From Solobacterium sp. (GTDB lineage Bacteria > Bacillota_I > Bacilli_A > Erysipelotrichales > Erysipelotrichaceae), in NCBI GenBank assembly GCA_024693325.1, contig JAILLA010000052.1, forward strand, positions 1-55,493: a stretch of DNA of 55,493 nt. Reading direction: 5' to 3'. The first letter of the stretch is position 1, and each line of letters starts with the position of its first letter. Positions 25,166 through 34,370 of this stretch are shown piece after piece. Made by a program: the position numbers and the translations under genes. The notes beneath the pieces were generated by a model, which saw nothing but the letters and a program-made list of their open reading frames with translations, was not told the DNA's origin and searched no databases.

Positions 25166-26426
25166 ATTCAGCCTGATAAACGATCCTGCCGGCACAGATC
25201 GTGTAATGGACCCTGCCCGGCAGTTCCCATCCTGTAAACGGTGAATTCTCCGACTTTGAGGCATAATGGTCCACCGTCCACAGCTCATGTTCGCCAAACA
25301 GGACGATATCCGCCGGATATCCCGGAGAGATGCTGTTGGGACGGAGCCGGTAGAATTCAGCAGGATTTTTCGACATCAGTTCCATCAGCTTCATCAGCGT
25401 GATATGACCGGGTTCGACCAGTGAACGGATCCCAAGTCCCAATGATGTCTCAAGTCCCGTAATGCCGCTTGGCGCCTGTGCCAGCGGCCTGTCCTTCTCT
25501 TCTTTGCTGTGGGGAGCATGGTCTGTAACGATCATATCGATCGTACCGTCCTTGATCCCTTCGATGATCATCTGGCGGTCATGTTCCGTCCGGACAGGCG
25601 GATTCATTCTGGCGCGTGTACCGTACTTCAGGACAGCTTCCTCTGTCAGCGTGAAATGATGCGGCGTCGCCTCAGCATGGATGTCCGCTCCGAGCTTTTT
25701 GAATGTCCTGACAAGTTCGACAGCATTGGCTGAGGAAATATGCTGGATACATACAGAAGCCCCTGTATGCAGCGCAAGCACGCCGTCCCTGGCTGTCATG
25801 ATGTCTTCTGCCGTATTCCATGCGCCGCCGTAATTCAGCTGCTCTGATACTTTTCCTTTATTGACACCCGGCTGATCGATGAACAGCGGGTCTTCCTCAT
25901 GAAGAGATACCGGGAGGTCCAGCTCCTTTGCTTTTCTGAGTGCTTCCAGCAGGATCTTTTCATCCATGATGGGAATACCGTCATCGGTAAATCCTGCGGC
26001 ACCGGCCATAGCCAGCGCTTCCATGTCGACGAGTTCCTTCCCCTTCATGCCCTTAGTCACATTGACCGTCTGCAGCAGACGGATCCCGGTATTCTTTGCC
26101 CTGTCCAGGATATCATGCAGTGTTTCTTCGTTATCGACCGGAGGAACGGTGTTTGCCATGCAGACGACAGTCGTAAATCCGCCCTTCTTGGCAGCTTCGC
26201 TTCCTGTGATGATATCTTCTTTCCACGTTTGTCCGGGATCCCTGAAATGCACATGTGCATCCATCAGGCCGGGAGCCGCGGTCAGTCCCGACGCATCGAT
26301 GACTTCACATTCCCTTTCGATCCCGCTTCCGGTCTCAACGATCATTCCCTGATCGATCAGGATGTCCATCACAGCATCCGTATTCGTGACCGGATCAATT
26401 ACCCGCGCATGTTTGATCAGCAGCAT
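25164..26426 (-). CDS. pyrC: dihydroorotase
   Basis: Cyclises carbamoyl aspartate to dihydroorotate in pyrimidine synthesis. 420 aa, the class I type. Zinc ligands DAHVHFRDPG near residue 60, further His in ISLH/HEEDPLF and QHISS, and catalytic Asp in VTDHAPHS; the C-terminal metallohydrolase strand is SPGYPADIVLFG. Start 26426 is set by AGGAGG 9 nt upstream; the long frame from 26513 begins within the promoter region. No other pyr genes are adjacent, so it is separate from a pyr operon here. Confidence 0.95.
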   Translation of the reverse strand: MLLIKHARVIDPVTNTDAVMDILIDQGMIVETGSGIERECEVIDASGLTAAPGLMDAHVHFRDPGQTWKEDIITGSEAAKKGGFTTVVCMANTVPPVDNEETLHDILDRAKNTGIRLLQTVNVTKGMKGKELVDMEALAMAGAAGFTDDGIPIMDEKILLEALRKAKELDLPVSLHEEDPLFIDQPGVNKGKVSEQLNYGGAWNTAEDIMTARDGVLALHTGASVCIQHISSANAVELVRTFKKLGADIHAEATPHHFTLTEEAVLKYGTRARMNPPVRTEHDRQMIIEGIKDGTIDMIVTDHAPHSKEEKDRPLAQAPSGITGLETSLGLGIRSLVEPGHITLMKLMELMSKNPAEFYRLRPNSISPGYPADIVLFGEHELWTVDHYASKSENSPFTGWELPGRVHYTICAGRIVYQAE

Positions 26427-26451
26427 ACCTTCATTCCTCCTCATCGGTCTT

Positions 26452-26457
26452 ATTATA
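26452..26457 (-). promoter_or_regulatory. -10 box of pyrC
   Basis: Minus-strand TATAAT, about 25 nt before the pyrC start; a weak TTCGGT lies 17 nt further up. No pyrimidine attenuator is visible in the short leader. Confidence 0.5.
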
Positions 26458-26465
26458 GCTGAATG

Positions 26466-26497
26466 CAGAAGAAAACCGAAGCAGCAGGCTGCTCCGG
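26466..26497 (-). terminator. terminator of the TerD-fusion gene
   Basis: Minus-strand CCGGAGCAGC and GCTGCTTCGG pair almost fully, followed by TTTTCTTC, shortly after the stop at 26516. Confidence 0.75.
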
Positions 26498-26515
26498 CAT
26501 GTTCTGATAACATTG

Positions 26516-28597
26516 TTATTCGTTTACTGAAGGCAAATCCATCCAGTAATTCTCATCGATCAGGGAGATTTCACGGTCTTCCGTGCCCTTATCAAGACGC
26601 AGTATGATGTCAGCTTCTTCTTTCCTGTCGGTCAGTACCGCTGACTGGCTTTCCGCCAGCAGGCTGACATAGGACCTGACGGTAAACAGCGGCAGACCGT
26701 CCGCTGCTGCGTATTTTGCGGTAAGGCCGTCCATCCAGTTCAGACTGGTTTTTCCGACAAACGTCACTTCCATATCCTCGATGTTCAGGAAGCCGTAGGT
26801 GAGGCTGATCGTGGCGGACATGAGTTCGTGTGAGAAGAAGCAGTTCGCAGGTGTATACAGCTTCACATCTGTTTTTTCACCTTCTTCCGATACCGCCATG
26901 ATGCCTACCAGTACCTGTTCGATCTGTTTGAATGTTTTATTTGTATAGGAATGCAGTGAGAATACGACGCTTCGGATGCCTTCCTGCTGAGCTTTTTCCA
27001 GGTTGACATCGATATATTCTGCTGCGTTGGAATGTGTGATGTCACCTGAATAGACGATCGATCCGCCTTCGAAGCGGAAATCATCCAGCCATCCGATCTC
27101 CACGGTCGAGCCGTCTTTCTTAACGCCGTAGCCATGCAGATCGATATCCGTACGCTCTGCATCATTCCAGTATGTGAACAGACGGATGATCTTTCCCTTG
27201 GCGGGTACCTTCATGGTCAGTCCCGATCTGATATATCCGCCCTCTTCGGATTTGTCATTTGTCTGGATCACGGAGCGGTCCAGGTTATAACCAGTATCCT
27301 CCAGGAAGACGCGTTTTCCTCTCAGCGGCGTCTGTTTGCAGGCGAGGTTCTTTTTCAGCACTTCAATGAAGATCCCATCGAGCAGCTCCGTATCAAAATC
27401 CTTCCATGCCTCTGCGTAGACTTTGTTCTCAAAGAATCCGCATGCGCCGTTGGAAAAATACGTGCTGACCCTGACAAGTGTCTGGGTAGACAGACGGTCT
27501 GCGTATTCCAGAAGCTCCGCCTTGATCTTCTCAGGATCAACGCCTGCTTTTATCAGCATCGACACGAATCTCAGCAGACTGCCCGGACGTTCGCTGGCCA
27601 CCAGAAGTCCCGCATCGGGTGACTCTGATAACGCTGCCTTCAGCCTGGATTCCCAGGAGCGCAGTTCATCGCTTCTCAGCATCGATACAGCCTTTTTATG
27701 GACTTCACTTCTTGAAAACCTGTTATAGTCCAGGAACTGCAGGACGACCAGGGTCTCTTCACGCTTTGCGTTTGACAGGATCAGGTTTCCCTTGAAATCA
27801 CCGATCGGATAAGACTCCAGCAGCCTGACGCCTGTGCGTTTCTGACTGGTCTTCAGGTGGTAATCATGCTGTTCAAGATAGTATCTGAGAACTTTGAACA
27901 CGTCGCCGCTGTTCTGACAGACAGCCCGCATGGCTTCTGTCCGTTCACTGCCTTTCAGGGTATCCATCATGACCGCAAATACGATGTTCAGGTTTTCCTT
28001 GAACGGAACTGTGATCTCCTTGATCTGATCAGGTTCCAGATACAGCACGCATTCAGACACCAGCGCCTTTTCCGGTTCCGTCATGCGCTCGCGTTTTGAC
28101 ATGATCATGCTGTAGACAGACAGGTATGCTGTCTGCTCATCCAGCAGTCCAAGCACTCTCGCTTCAAACAGATGCTCATCTTCCCTGACCTTTTCCGTTT
28201 CGGTGATATCTTCCTTTTCACCCGGCAGCCAGCCCCTCTGAACGTTCGTATCAAAGAGGAACTCGATCCCGTATGTCGAGAAATAGTGCAGCATCTGGTG
28301 GAAGCGGAACTGCGCTTCATCCATCTCCATCACCTGGGAAGGAAAATCCGGATACATCGGAGGAGCTTTTACTTCACTGATCATGCCTGAGACCATAGCA
28401 AAAACTGCTTCAGCCGCATCATTTCCGGCAATCAGGATCAGATCCTTCGGACCGAACATATAGCCATACTGCGTGCTGAGATTCATGTTCATCGTCAGCG
28501 CTCTCTGCATGGACTCATCGCTCAGCATATTCCCGCTGAGCGGGATCATGATCCTGCGAAGTTCCGTAAATACCATTTTCCTGAATGCTTCAGTCAT
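26516..28597 (-). CDS. TerD-domain protein with a large N-terminal domain of unknown function
   Basis: 693 aa. Residues about 465-640 look like a TerD domain, the calcium-binding stress fold of tellurite-resistance operons: KIIRLFTYWNDAERTDIDL, then GSIVYSGDITHSN (compare the family SGDN), SVVFSLHSYTN and the late VTFVGKTS. The first 460 residues are mostly helical and unknown to me; they contain two stretches, VLRYYLEQHDYHL and VVLQFLDYNRFSR, that may be repeats. No ter operon partner lies nearby, so it acts outside the usual Ter set. Good SD GGAGG 6 nt before the ATG. Its leader has an attenuator-like structure and a strong promoter. Confidence 0.75.
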   Translation of the reverse strand: MTEAFRKMVFTELRRIMIPLSGNMLSDESMQRALTMNMNLSTQYGYMFGPKDLILIAGNDAAEAVFAMVSGMISEVKAPPMYPDFPSQVMEMDEAQFRFHQMLHYFSTYGIEFLFDTNVQRGWLPGEKEDITETEKVREDEHLFEARVLGLLDEQTAYLSVYSMIMSKRERMTEPEKALVSECVLYLEPDQIKEITVPFKENLNIVFAVMMDTLKGSERTEAMRAVCQNSGDVFKVLRYYLEQHDYHLKTSQKRTGVRLLESYPIGDFKGNLILSNAKREETLVVLQFLDYNRFSRSEVHKKAVSMLRSDELRSWESRLKAALSESPDAGLLVASERPGSLLRFVSMLIKAGVDPEKIKAELLEYADRLSTQTLVRVSTYFSNGACGFFENKVYAEAWKDFDTELLDGIFIEVLKKNLACKQTPLRGKRVFLEDTGYNLDRSVIQTNDKSEEGGYIRSGLTMKVPAKGKIIRLFTYWNDAERTDIDLHGYGVKKDGSTVEIGWLDDFRFEGGSIVYSGDITHSNAAEYIDVNLEKAQQEGIRSVVFSLHSYTNKTFKQIEQVLVGIMAVSEEGEKTDVKLYTPANCFFSHELMSATISLTYGFLNIEDMEVTFVGKTSLNWMDGLTAKYAAADGLPLFTVRSYVSLLAESQSAVLTDRKEEADIILRLDKGTEDREISLIDENYWMDLPSVNE

Positions 28598-28618
28598 AGC
28601 ACGCCTCCATTTCCGGTC

Positions 28619-28718
28619 AAAAAAATGCGGACTATCCCAGGTCGGTCAGCCAGAGTGTAAAAGGATGACCTGGATCCGTCCGCATGTTCCAATGCGGAAT
28701 CACATAAAATGTTTCCGT
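28619..28718 (-). promoter_or_regulatory. attenuator-like leader of the TerD-fusion gene
   Basis: In RNA sense, ATGCGGAC (plus-strand 28678-28685) can pair downstream with GTCCGCAT (28625-28632) to make a terminator stem, helped by an inner helix ATCCAGGTC/GACCTGGGAT and followed by TTTTTTT. The same segment can instead pair upstream with TCCGCAT (28692-28698) in a 7-bp hairpin with loop TGGAAC. The two are mutually exclusive, as in riboswitches and attenuators. I do not recognise a known riboswitch consensus. No short leader ORF stands out. Confidence 0.65.
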
Positions 28719-28724
28719 AATTGA

Positions 28725-28753
28725 ACTATAAATTCAAACTGCTGAAGTGTCAA
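28725..28753 (-). promoter_or_regulatory. promoter of the TerD-fusion gene
   Basis: Minus-strand TTGACA (28748-28753), 17-nt spacer, TATAGT (28725-28730). Predicted start near 28718 gives a leader of about 120 nt. Confidence 0.85.
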
Positions 28754-28820
28754 TGAAAGCAGATATCAATCCTGCATTTTTCTGCTTTATGCGTATTGAC
28801 CGATAAGCCTGTTCGATCCA

Positions 28821-30872
28821 TCAGATCTTCATGGCTGTTTCATACGCGTTCCAGATGACCGTTCTCAGATTGCCGACCGATCTGCAGTCCCCGACTGTAT
28901 GGATGTGCTGTGAAGGCTTAGAGAGCGGTGAAGGAAGATAGCCGGCGCAGCTGATCACGCTGTCACAGCTGACCGTGAACTCTTCCCCGTTTTTCACGCA
29001 GACGATCATATCATTTTTGACTTCCTTCAGTGTGGTCTCCAGATAAACCGGGATCTCATGGAGTTCAAACCATTCCCTCAGGTAGGAACTGTTTGCCATA
29101 CAAACGCCTTTCTGGGAGATCAGATCATCCTTCATTTCGATGATGATGGGATGATGCGACTGAAGAGCCAGTTCATACGCGATCTCACAGCCTGTGAGTC
29201 CGCCGCCGATCACAGCCACCCTGTCTCCGGTTTGTTTCCCGTTAAGATAATCGCATGCTTCGATCATCTTTTCATATCCCTGCACATTCCGCAGCAGACG
29301 AGGTACGGCACCTGTAGCGACGACGATCTCCTGTCCTTTGAATTCATCAATACTGCCGATCCGCTCATTCAGGTGTACTTCGATATCAAGTTCACGCATC
29401 TGTCTGCGGTACCATTCCAGCAGATCGCGCAGTTTGCCTTTATAGGATTCTGCTGAAGCAGGAATAAACGTTCCGCCAAGCACGCCTGACTGTTCATAGA
29501 TCACGGGTTCATGGCCGCGCAGCTTCAGCACACGGGCTGTTTCCATACCGCCGATGCCTCCGCCGATGATGATCACCTTTTTCGGGTGCTTTGTCTTTCT
29601 GATGAAATGCTTTTCTTTCTGCATCGTTTCCGCATTGACCGCGCATCTTGCCAGATGCAGGGAATCATACAGGTCCTGGTCATTCGGAACACCTTTGTAG
29701 TGTGCCATGTTGAAGCATCCGTTATGACAGAGAATGCAGGGACGGATATCCGCTTCCCTTCCTTCCATCAGTTTTGTGACCCATTGCGTATCTGCCAGGA
29801 ACGGTCTGGCAAAGCCTGCACCTTCGATCCTTCCCTGCCCGATCTCTTCGGCAGCTTTGTACGGATCAAGCCTGCCTGCACAGACGACCGGGATATCAAC
29901 GTTCTGACGGAGATATTCCACATCCTCAAGGTTGCAGTTCTCCGGCATATAAACGGGAGGATGTGCCCAGTACCATGCGTCGTATGTACCATTGTCGCAG
30001 TTCAGCATGTCATACCCTGCCTCTTTCAGGAAACGTGCCGCAAGAATGCTTTCTTCCATATCCCTGCCTGCTTCTGTATATGTTTCACCGGGCAGAGCCC
30101 CTTTGCGGAAACCCTTAGTTTTTGACACAACACTGTACCGCAGGGATACAGGGAAATCTTCCCCGCAGGCTTCCTTGACCGCACGCACGATCTCAGCGGG
30201 GAAACGGTAACGGTTCTCAAATGATCCGCCGTATTCATCTGTTCTGTGATTGACGTATTTCAGCGTAAACTGGTCCAGCAGATATCCTTCATGTACCGCA
30301 TGGATCTCCACGCCGTCAACACCTGCCTTTTTCAGCAGGGCAGCACATCTGGCAAATGCGTCGACATATTCATGGATCTCCTCCCTGGTCATTTCCCTGG
30401 AAGGTATGACATCGCTCCATCTGTTGGGTGCCGGTGAAGCGGACGCACAGATCCTGTCGAGGTCCATGACAGGCTTTGCGATCTTCCGCAATGCCGGATT
30501 CCTGTACAGTTTCTCCATCATGGAAGAAACGGTAAAAGATCTTCCGAAACCGGCAGTCAGCTGGACAAACAGCTTCGCGCCTGTCTTATGGAATTCCGGC
30601 ATCCATTCTGCCAGATCATCATACATTTTTTCGTTTTCATAAAGCCATTCACCGAACATCGGATTCCTGACCGGCTGACACCCGGGCAGTATCAGTCCGG
30701 CATTGTTCTTTGCGGCCTCAAGGATGAAGTCTGCGCCTGCCTTGTCAAAATGATGTTTTTCCATCCATCCGAGCAGGTTTGTTCCGCCCATCGAAGTCAG
30801 GACGATCCTGTTTTTGATCTCGCATGAGCCGATCTTCCATGGTGTAAACAAAGGTTCCAGTTCCTGTTTCAT
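28821..30872 (-). CDS. NADH:flavin/enoate oxidoreductase (2,4-dienoyl-CoA reductase / BaiCD-BaiH type)
   Basis: 683 aa flavoenzyme that reduces activated C=C bonds. The N-terminal TIM barrel binds FMN (LFTPWKIGSCEIKNRIV, then HAVHEGYLLDQF and NHRTDEYGGSFENR); a 4Fe-4S site is in CILCHNGC with a later Cys (LARCAVN); the C-terminal half has two dinucleotide folds, IIIGGGIGGMETA and AVIGGGLTGCEIA, for FAD and NAD(P)H. The same architecture occurs in dienoyl-CoA reductase, 2-enoate reductase and the bile-acid enzymes BaiCD and BaiH; sequence reading alone cannot choose. No bai genes are adjacent. AGGAGG lies 8 nt before the ATG. Confidence 0.9.
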   Translation of the reverse strand: MKQELEPLFTPWKIGSCEIKNRIVLTSMGGTNLLGWMEKHHFDKAGADFILEAAKNNAGLILPGCQPVRNPMFGEWLYENEKMYDDLAEWMPEFHKTGAKLFVQLTAGFGRSFTVSSMMEKLYRNPALRKIAKPVMDLDRICASASPAPNRWSDVIPSREMTREEIHEYVDAFARCAALLKKAGVDGVEIHAVHEGYLLDQFTLKYVNHRTDEYGGSFENRYRFPAEIVRAVKEACGEDFPVSLRYSVVSKTKGFRKGALPGETYTEAGRDMEESILAARFLKEAGYDMLNCDNGTYDAWYWAHPPVYMPENCNLEDVEYLRQNVDIPVVCAGRLDPYKAAEEIGQGRIEGAGFARPFLADTQWVTKLMEGREADIRPCILCHNGCFNMAHYKGVPNDQDLYDSLHLARCAVNAETMQKEKHFIRKTKHPKKVIIIGGGIGGMETARVLKLRGHEPVIYEQSGVLGGTFIPASAESYKGKLRDLLEWYRRQMRELDIEVHLNERIGSIDEFKGQEIVVATGAVPRLLRNVQGYEKMIEACDYLNGKQTGDRVAVIGGGLTGCEIAYELALQSHHPIIIEMKDDLISQKGVCMANSSYLREWFELHEIPVYLETTLKEVKNDMIVCVKNGEEFTVSCDSVISCAGYLPSPLSKPSQHIHTVGDCRSVGNLRTVIWNAYETAMKI

Positions 30873-30949
30873 CAGCTGTTCCTCCTGTATTCAATATATG
30901 CATGACGTGAAGCGTCATTCTTCACGATCTGTTATGATCTGATCAATGT

Positions 30950-31978
30950 TCAGTGACCGCCCGGCCTGAACCCGTCTTCAGGGTGATCATGGTTCCTGAA
31001 AATGTCAGGAAGTTCAAGTGAAGTGATGCCTGCTTCCAAAGACGCATACGCTGTTCCATTGCATGCGGGCAGCTTCAGCGACCTGCCGGTCCTCTGATGT
31101 GTTTCCTGAAAACGGGAGTCCGGTACATTGAAATAATCATATCCTGACAGGGAACCTTTATCCCATGTCAGATCGACATTATAGAACTCCCCATCCAGCT
31201 TTACGGTATTCCACGCATGTTCGCCTTCCGCGTATCCGGTGACATAGTAGCAGGGAATTCCCAGTCGTGTCATGAGGTACTGGAACGCCCTTGCATAGCC
31301 CGCGCAGACAGTAGTGCGGGATACCAGCGCGCTGAATGCGCTCTGGTTCATGGCAGCTTCCGTATCATAGCCTGCCATATCCAGCAGTGCGTCATGTACG
31401 TACTTTTCTTTTTCATAGTCTCCGGAACATTTCAGAGCTTCATTGATAATGGCATCCGCGTTCTCCTCAAACAGTTTCTTTGTTTCCTCGATATGTTCTG
31501 CCGTATCGTTGAACTGCATGATGAGCTTTGTGCATACATGATCCTCCGTATACTGGTAGCTGAACGCGGTATCCAGCCAGAACAGTTCCGGATGATCATA
31601 CAGCAGTGCCATGACAGCCTCCGACGCGTCTTCCTCGGAGATGGTGACTTCCGGTACGGTCTCCGCGTTCATGGAAAGGACCTCCCTGTACACCTGCTGG
31701 TAAACCGCCTTCTGAGCATCATTCAGCATCCCGTAATACGGATAGTACAGTTCATCGAACTCATAGACCTGCACAGGCTCAGAGGGCTGTTCAGCCTGTG
31801 TCTGTTCTTCGGCTGTTTCTGATACAGCAGTGCTTTCAGGTCTCTTGCTCAGAAGACCTGCGAGCTCAATGATCACTTTTCCGGTCTGGGGACTCAGGGC
31901 AAAAACGGCAAACAACGCTGCCGTACAAATGATCACCATCATGACTGCCTGTCTCATCAGTCTGCGTATACGTTTCAT
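30950..31978 (-). CDS. membrane-anchored transglutaminase-like (papain-fold) protein
   Basis: 342 aa. One N-terminal TM helix (about residues 10-31), a Ser/Glu/Gln-rich linker, a helical region, then a transglutaminase-like core with the triad Cys (RTTVCAGYARAF), His (EGEHAWNTV) and Asp (YNVDLTWDKG). Extracellular proteins of this type in Bacillota act on cell-wall or surface peptides; the actual reaction is unknown. ATG 31978 begins MKRIRRLMRQ; a TATGAT hexamer ends 6 nt upstream and no well-spaced SD exists, suggesting a leaderless message. The six-codon longer frame overlaps that hexamer. Confidence 0.85.
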   Translation of the reverse strand: MKRIRRLMRQAVMMVIICTAALFAVFALSPQTGKVIIELAGLLSKRPESTAVSETAEEQTQAEQPSEPVQVYEFDELYYPYYGMLNDAQKAVYQQVYREVLSMNAETVPEVTISEEDASEAVMALLYDHPELFWLDTAFSYQYTEDHVCTKLIMQFNDTAEHIEETKKLFEENADAIINEALKCSGDYEKEKYVHDALLDMAGYDTEAAMNQSAFSALVSRTTVCAGYARAFQYLMTRLGIPCYYVTGYAEGEHAWNTVKLDGEFYNVDLTWDKGSLSGYDYFNVPDSRFQETHQRTGRSLKLPACNGTAYASLEAGITSLELPDIFRNHDHPEDGFRPGGH

Positions 31979-31984
31979 ACCTTC

Positions 31985-31990
31985 ATCATA
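31985..31990 (-). promoter_or_regulatory. -10 box placed for a leaderless transcript (transglutaminase-like gene)
   Basis: Minus-strand TATGAT exactly 6 nt before ATG 31978. The -35 match is poor. AAGG is present but directly against the ATG. Confidence 0.35.
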
Positions 31991-32031
31991 AACCAAGTCC
32001 GTGAACTGTGCATGAACGTTCTCTGAAAACA

Positions 32032-32055
32032 GAAAAGAGGCTCACGCCCCTTCTC
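32032..32055 (-). terminator. terminator of the cmk-der-gpsA operon
   Basis: Minus-strand GAGAAGGGGC and GCCTCTTTTC form a 10-bp stem with a GTGA tetraloop, overlapping the gpsA stop codon and followed by TGTTTTC. Confidence 0.75.
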
Positions 32056-33049
32056 ACAGATTTTCAGCTTTCAGTTCCCTGTTCATCAGGTCATGGATGG
32101 CATCTGTCGGCTTTTTGTTTTCAAACAGTACCGCGTAGACTTCATCCGTGATCGGCATGGATATGCCTCTTGCATGTGCTTCATCATGAACAGCTTTGCA
32201 GGCAAAGATACCTTCGACCGTCTTTGTATTGCGCTTCAGGAAATCTTCAGCGCCGTTCTCCAGACCGATCTCATAGCCTGCCTGGAAGTTTCTGGAATGT
32301 CTGGATGTACAGGTGACGATCAGATCGCCAACACCATCCAGTCCCAGATACGTTTCCTTTTTTCCGCCCAGGGCAATGCCGAATCTTGTCATTTCAGCAA
32401 GGCCTCTGGTCATCAGTGCCGCCTTGGCATTGTCTCCCTCACCGACACCGGTCAGGATACCGCTGGCGATCGCCATGATGTTCTTGATTGCCACGCCGGC
32501 TTCGGCACCGATCTCATCCGTGTTTCTGTAAACACGGAAGTAATCATTGGAGAACATATGCTGGATCGTCCGGGCTGCTTCTTCATTGACGGAGACTGCG
32601 TTGACTGCCGTCAGCATCCTCACGATCACCTCTTCCGCATGGGAAGGACCGATCAGTGATACGACAGCTTCCAGCTTATCCGCCGGCATGACCCTGCGGA
32701 TGACCTCGGAAAGCCGTTCATGTGTATCCGGGTGGAAACCCTTCGCCACATTGATCACGATGACCTTCTTCGTCAGATATCCTGCCGCATTCGTGATCAC
32801 CGGCTCCAGTGCTTTTGTCGGCACACCCAGCAGGATGACATCCGCGTCGGATACGATACCGATATCATTGAATGCCCTGACCTTTTCCGATACAGGCGCA
32901 TCAAAGTATTTGCTGTTGCGGTGATTCAGATTGATGTCATCGACTTCCTTCTGATCGATACCCCACATAACAGCGTCCTGACCGTTATCGGTCAGCACCT
33001 GGCATAATGCTGTTCCCCAGCTTCCTGTTCCGAGAATTACCGTTTTCAT
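32054..33049 (-). CDS. gpsA: NAD(P)H-dependent glycerol-3-phosphate dehydrogenase
   Basis: Makes sn-glycerol 3-phosphate for phospholipids. 331 aa. N-terminal Rossmann motif [11 protein letters not shown], then the conserved [32 protein letters not shown] and the catalytic Lys region [14 protein letters not shown]-terminal TRGLAEM and [18 protein letters not shown]. The start overlaps the der stop by 4 nt (ATGA), so translation is coupled. The der-gpsA order is standard in Bacillota. Confidence 0.97.
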   Translation of the reverse strand: MKTVILGTGSWGTALCQVLTDNGQDAVMWGIDQKEVDDINLNHRNSKYFDAPVSEKVRAFNDIGIVSDADVILLGVPTKALEPVITNAAGYLTKKVIVINVAKGFHPDTHERLSEVIRRVMPADKLEAVVSLIGPSHAEEVIVRMLTAVNAVSVNEEAARTIQHMFSNDYFRVYRNTDEIGAEAGVAIKNIMAIASGILTGVGEGDNAKAALMTRGLAEMTRFGIALGGKKETYLGLDGVGDLIVTCTSRHSRNFQAGYEIGLENGAEDFLKRNTKTVEGIFACKAVHDEAHARGISMPITDEVYAVLFENKKPTDAIHDLMNRELKAENL

Positions 33050-34359
33050 TCCGTGATCTTCTTTCTTGTGATCAGTTTGATCGGCGTTCCTTCAAAATCA
33101 AACGCCTGTCTCAGCTGATTCTCAATAAAACGCTCATAAGTGAAATGCATTAGTTTCGGATCGTTGCAGGACAGCACGAATGTCGGAGGCTGTACAGAGA
33201 CCTGCGTTGCGTAATAGATGCGGAAACGTTTGCCGTTGCGGGCCGGGGCAGGCGTGGTGATCTGCGTATCGGCGATCACTTCATTCAGCACATTCGTCGG
33301 GATCCTTCTGCGGGCATTTTCCACTACCCTGTCGACTTCCGGGATGATCGAGTTGACACGCTGTCTTGTTTTTGCGGAAACAAATACGATCGGCGCGTAT
33401 GAGAGGTACGCAAATTCCGTACGGATCCTCTGTGTAAATTCATTCATCGTCCGCTCGTCTTTTTCCACGGCATCCCATTTATTGACAACGATGATCACAG
33501 GCTTGCCGCCTTCACTTGCGTATCCGGCGATATGCTTGTCCTGTTCGCGGATGCCCTTTTCCCCGTCGATCACAAACAGTGCGGCGTCGCATTTTTCAAT
33601 TGCGGCCATCGCCCTGAGGACCGAATACTTTTCAACGGATTCATAGACACGTCCGCGTTTTCTGATGCCTGCGGTATCGACGATGACATAATCCCTGCCT
33701 TCAAACCGGAACGGCGTATCCACAGCATCCCTGGTCGTTCCCTGTTCATTTGAAACGATGGTACGGTCCTGGTTCAGGATCGCGTTGACCAGCGATGACT
33801 TGCCGACATTCGGTTCACCGATGACAGCGATACGGATCGCGTCACTTTCTTCTTCCGGTGTTTCTTCCGGCAGAAGCGCAATGCAGGCATCCAGGATATC
33901 ACCGGTACCGACACCATGGATACCGCTGCAGGCGATCGGGTCACCGACACCCAGTTCATAGAATTCATAGATATTCATGGCTTTTGTTTCATCATCCACC
34001 ATGTTGACCGCAAGCACGACAGGCTTGTCCTGTCTCTGCAGGATACCAGCGATATAGCGGTCATCTTCTGTCACACCGTTCTTCACGGAAGTCAGGAACA
34101 GGATGACGTCTGCTTCAGACATCGCGATCTGTACCTGTGCCCTGATCTCTTCCTGATACGGCTGATCCTCAAGCTGGATCCCGCCTGTATCGATCAGGCT
34201 GAACGTTCTGCCCTGCCATTCAGCCGTGGAGTAGATACGGTCCCTGGTCACACCCGGCGTATCTTCCACGATGGCGATCCGTTCTCCCGTAAGTCTGTTA
34301 AAAATCGTTGACTTGCCCACATTCGGGCGGCCAACGATCGCAATGACTCCTTTTTTCAT
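33046..34359 (-). CDS. der: ribosome-assembly GTPase Der (EngA)
   Basis: Double-GTPase for 50S assembly. 437 aa. First G domain: [18 protein letters not shown]; second: [22 protein letters not shown]; then the KH-like C-terminal domain. GGAGG lies 7 nt before ATG 34359, 12 nt after cmk. In many Bacillota an rpsA/ypfD gene sits between cmk and der; it is absent here. Confidence 0.98.
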   Translation of the reverse strand: MKKGVIAIVGRPNVGKSTIFNRLTGERIAIVEDTPGVTRDRIYSTAEWQGRTFSLIDTGGIQLEDQPYQEEIRAQVQIAMSEADVILFLTSVKNGVTEDDRYIAGILQRQDKPVVLAVNMVDDETKAMNIYEFYELGVGDPIACSGIHGVGTGDILDACIALLPEETPEEESDAIRIAVIGEPNVGKSSLVNAILNQDRTIVSNEQGTTRDAVDTPFRFEGRDYVIVDTAGIRKRGRVYESVEKYSVLRAMAAIEKCDAALFVIDGEKGIREQDKHIAGYASEGGKPVIIVVNKWDAVEKDERTMNEFTQRIRTEFAYLSYAPIVFVSAKTRQRVNSIIPEVDRVVENARRRIPTNVLNEVIADTQITTPAPARNGKRFRIYYATQVSVQPPTFVLSCNDPKLMHFTYERFIENQLRQAFDFEGTPIKLITRKKITE

Positions 34360-34370
34360 CAGGATTCCTC

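Noticed and set aside
28598..28718. TerD-fusion leader as a manganese (yybP-ykoY) or other known riboswitch
   Set aside because: The known consensus segments are not present; only the terminator/antiterminator logic is shared.
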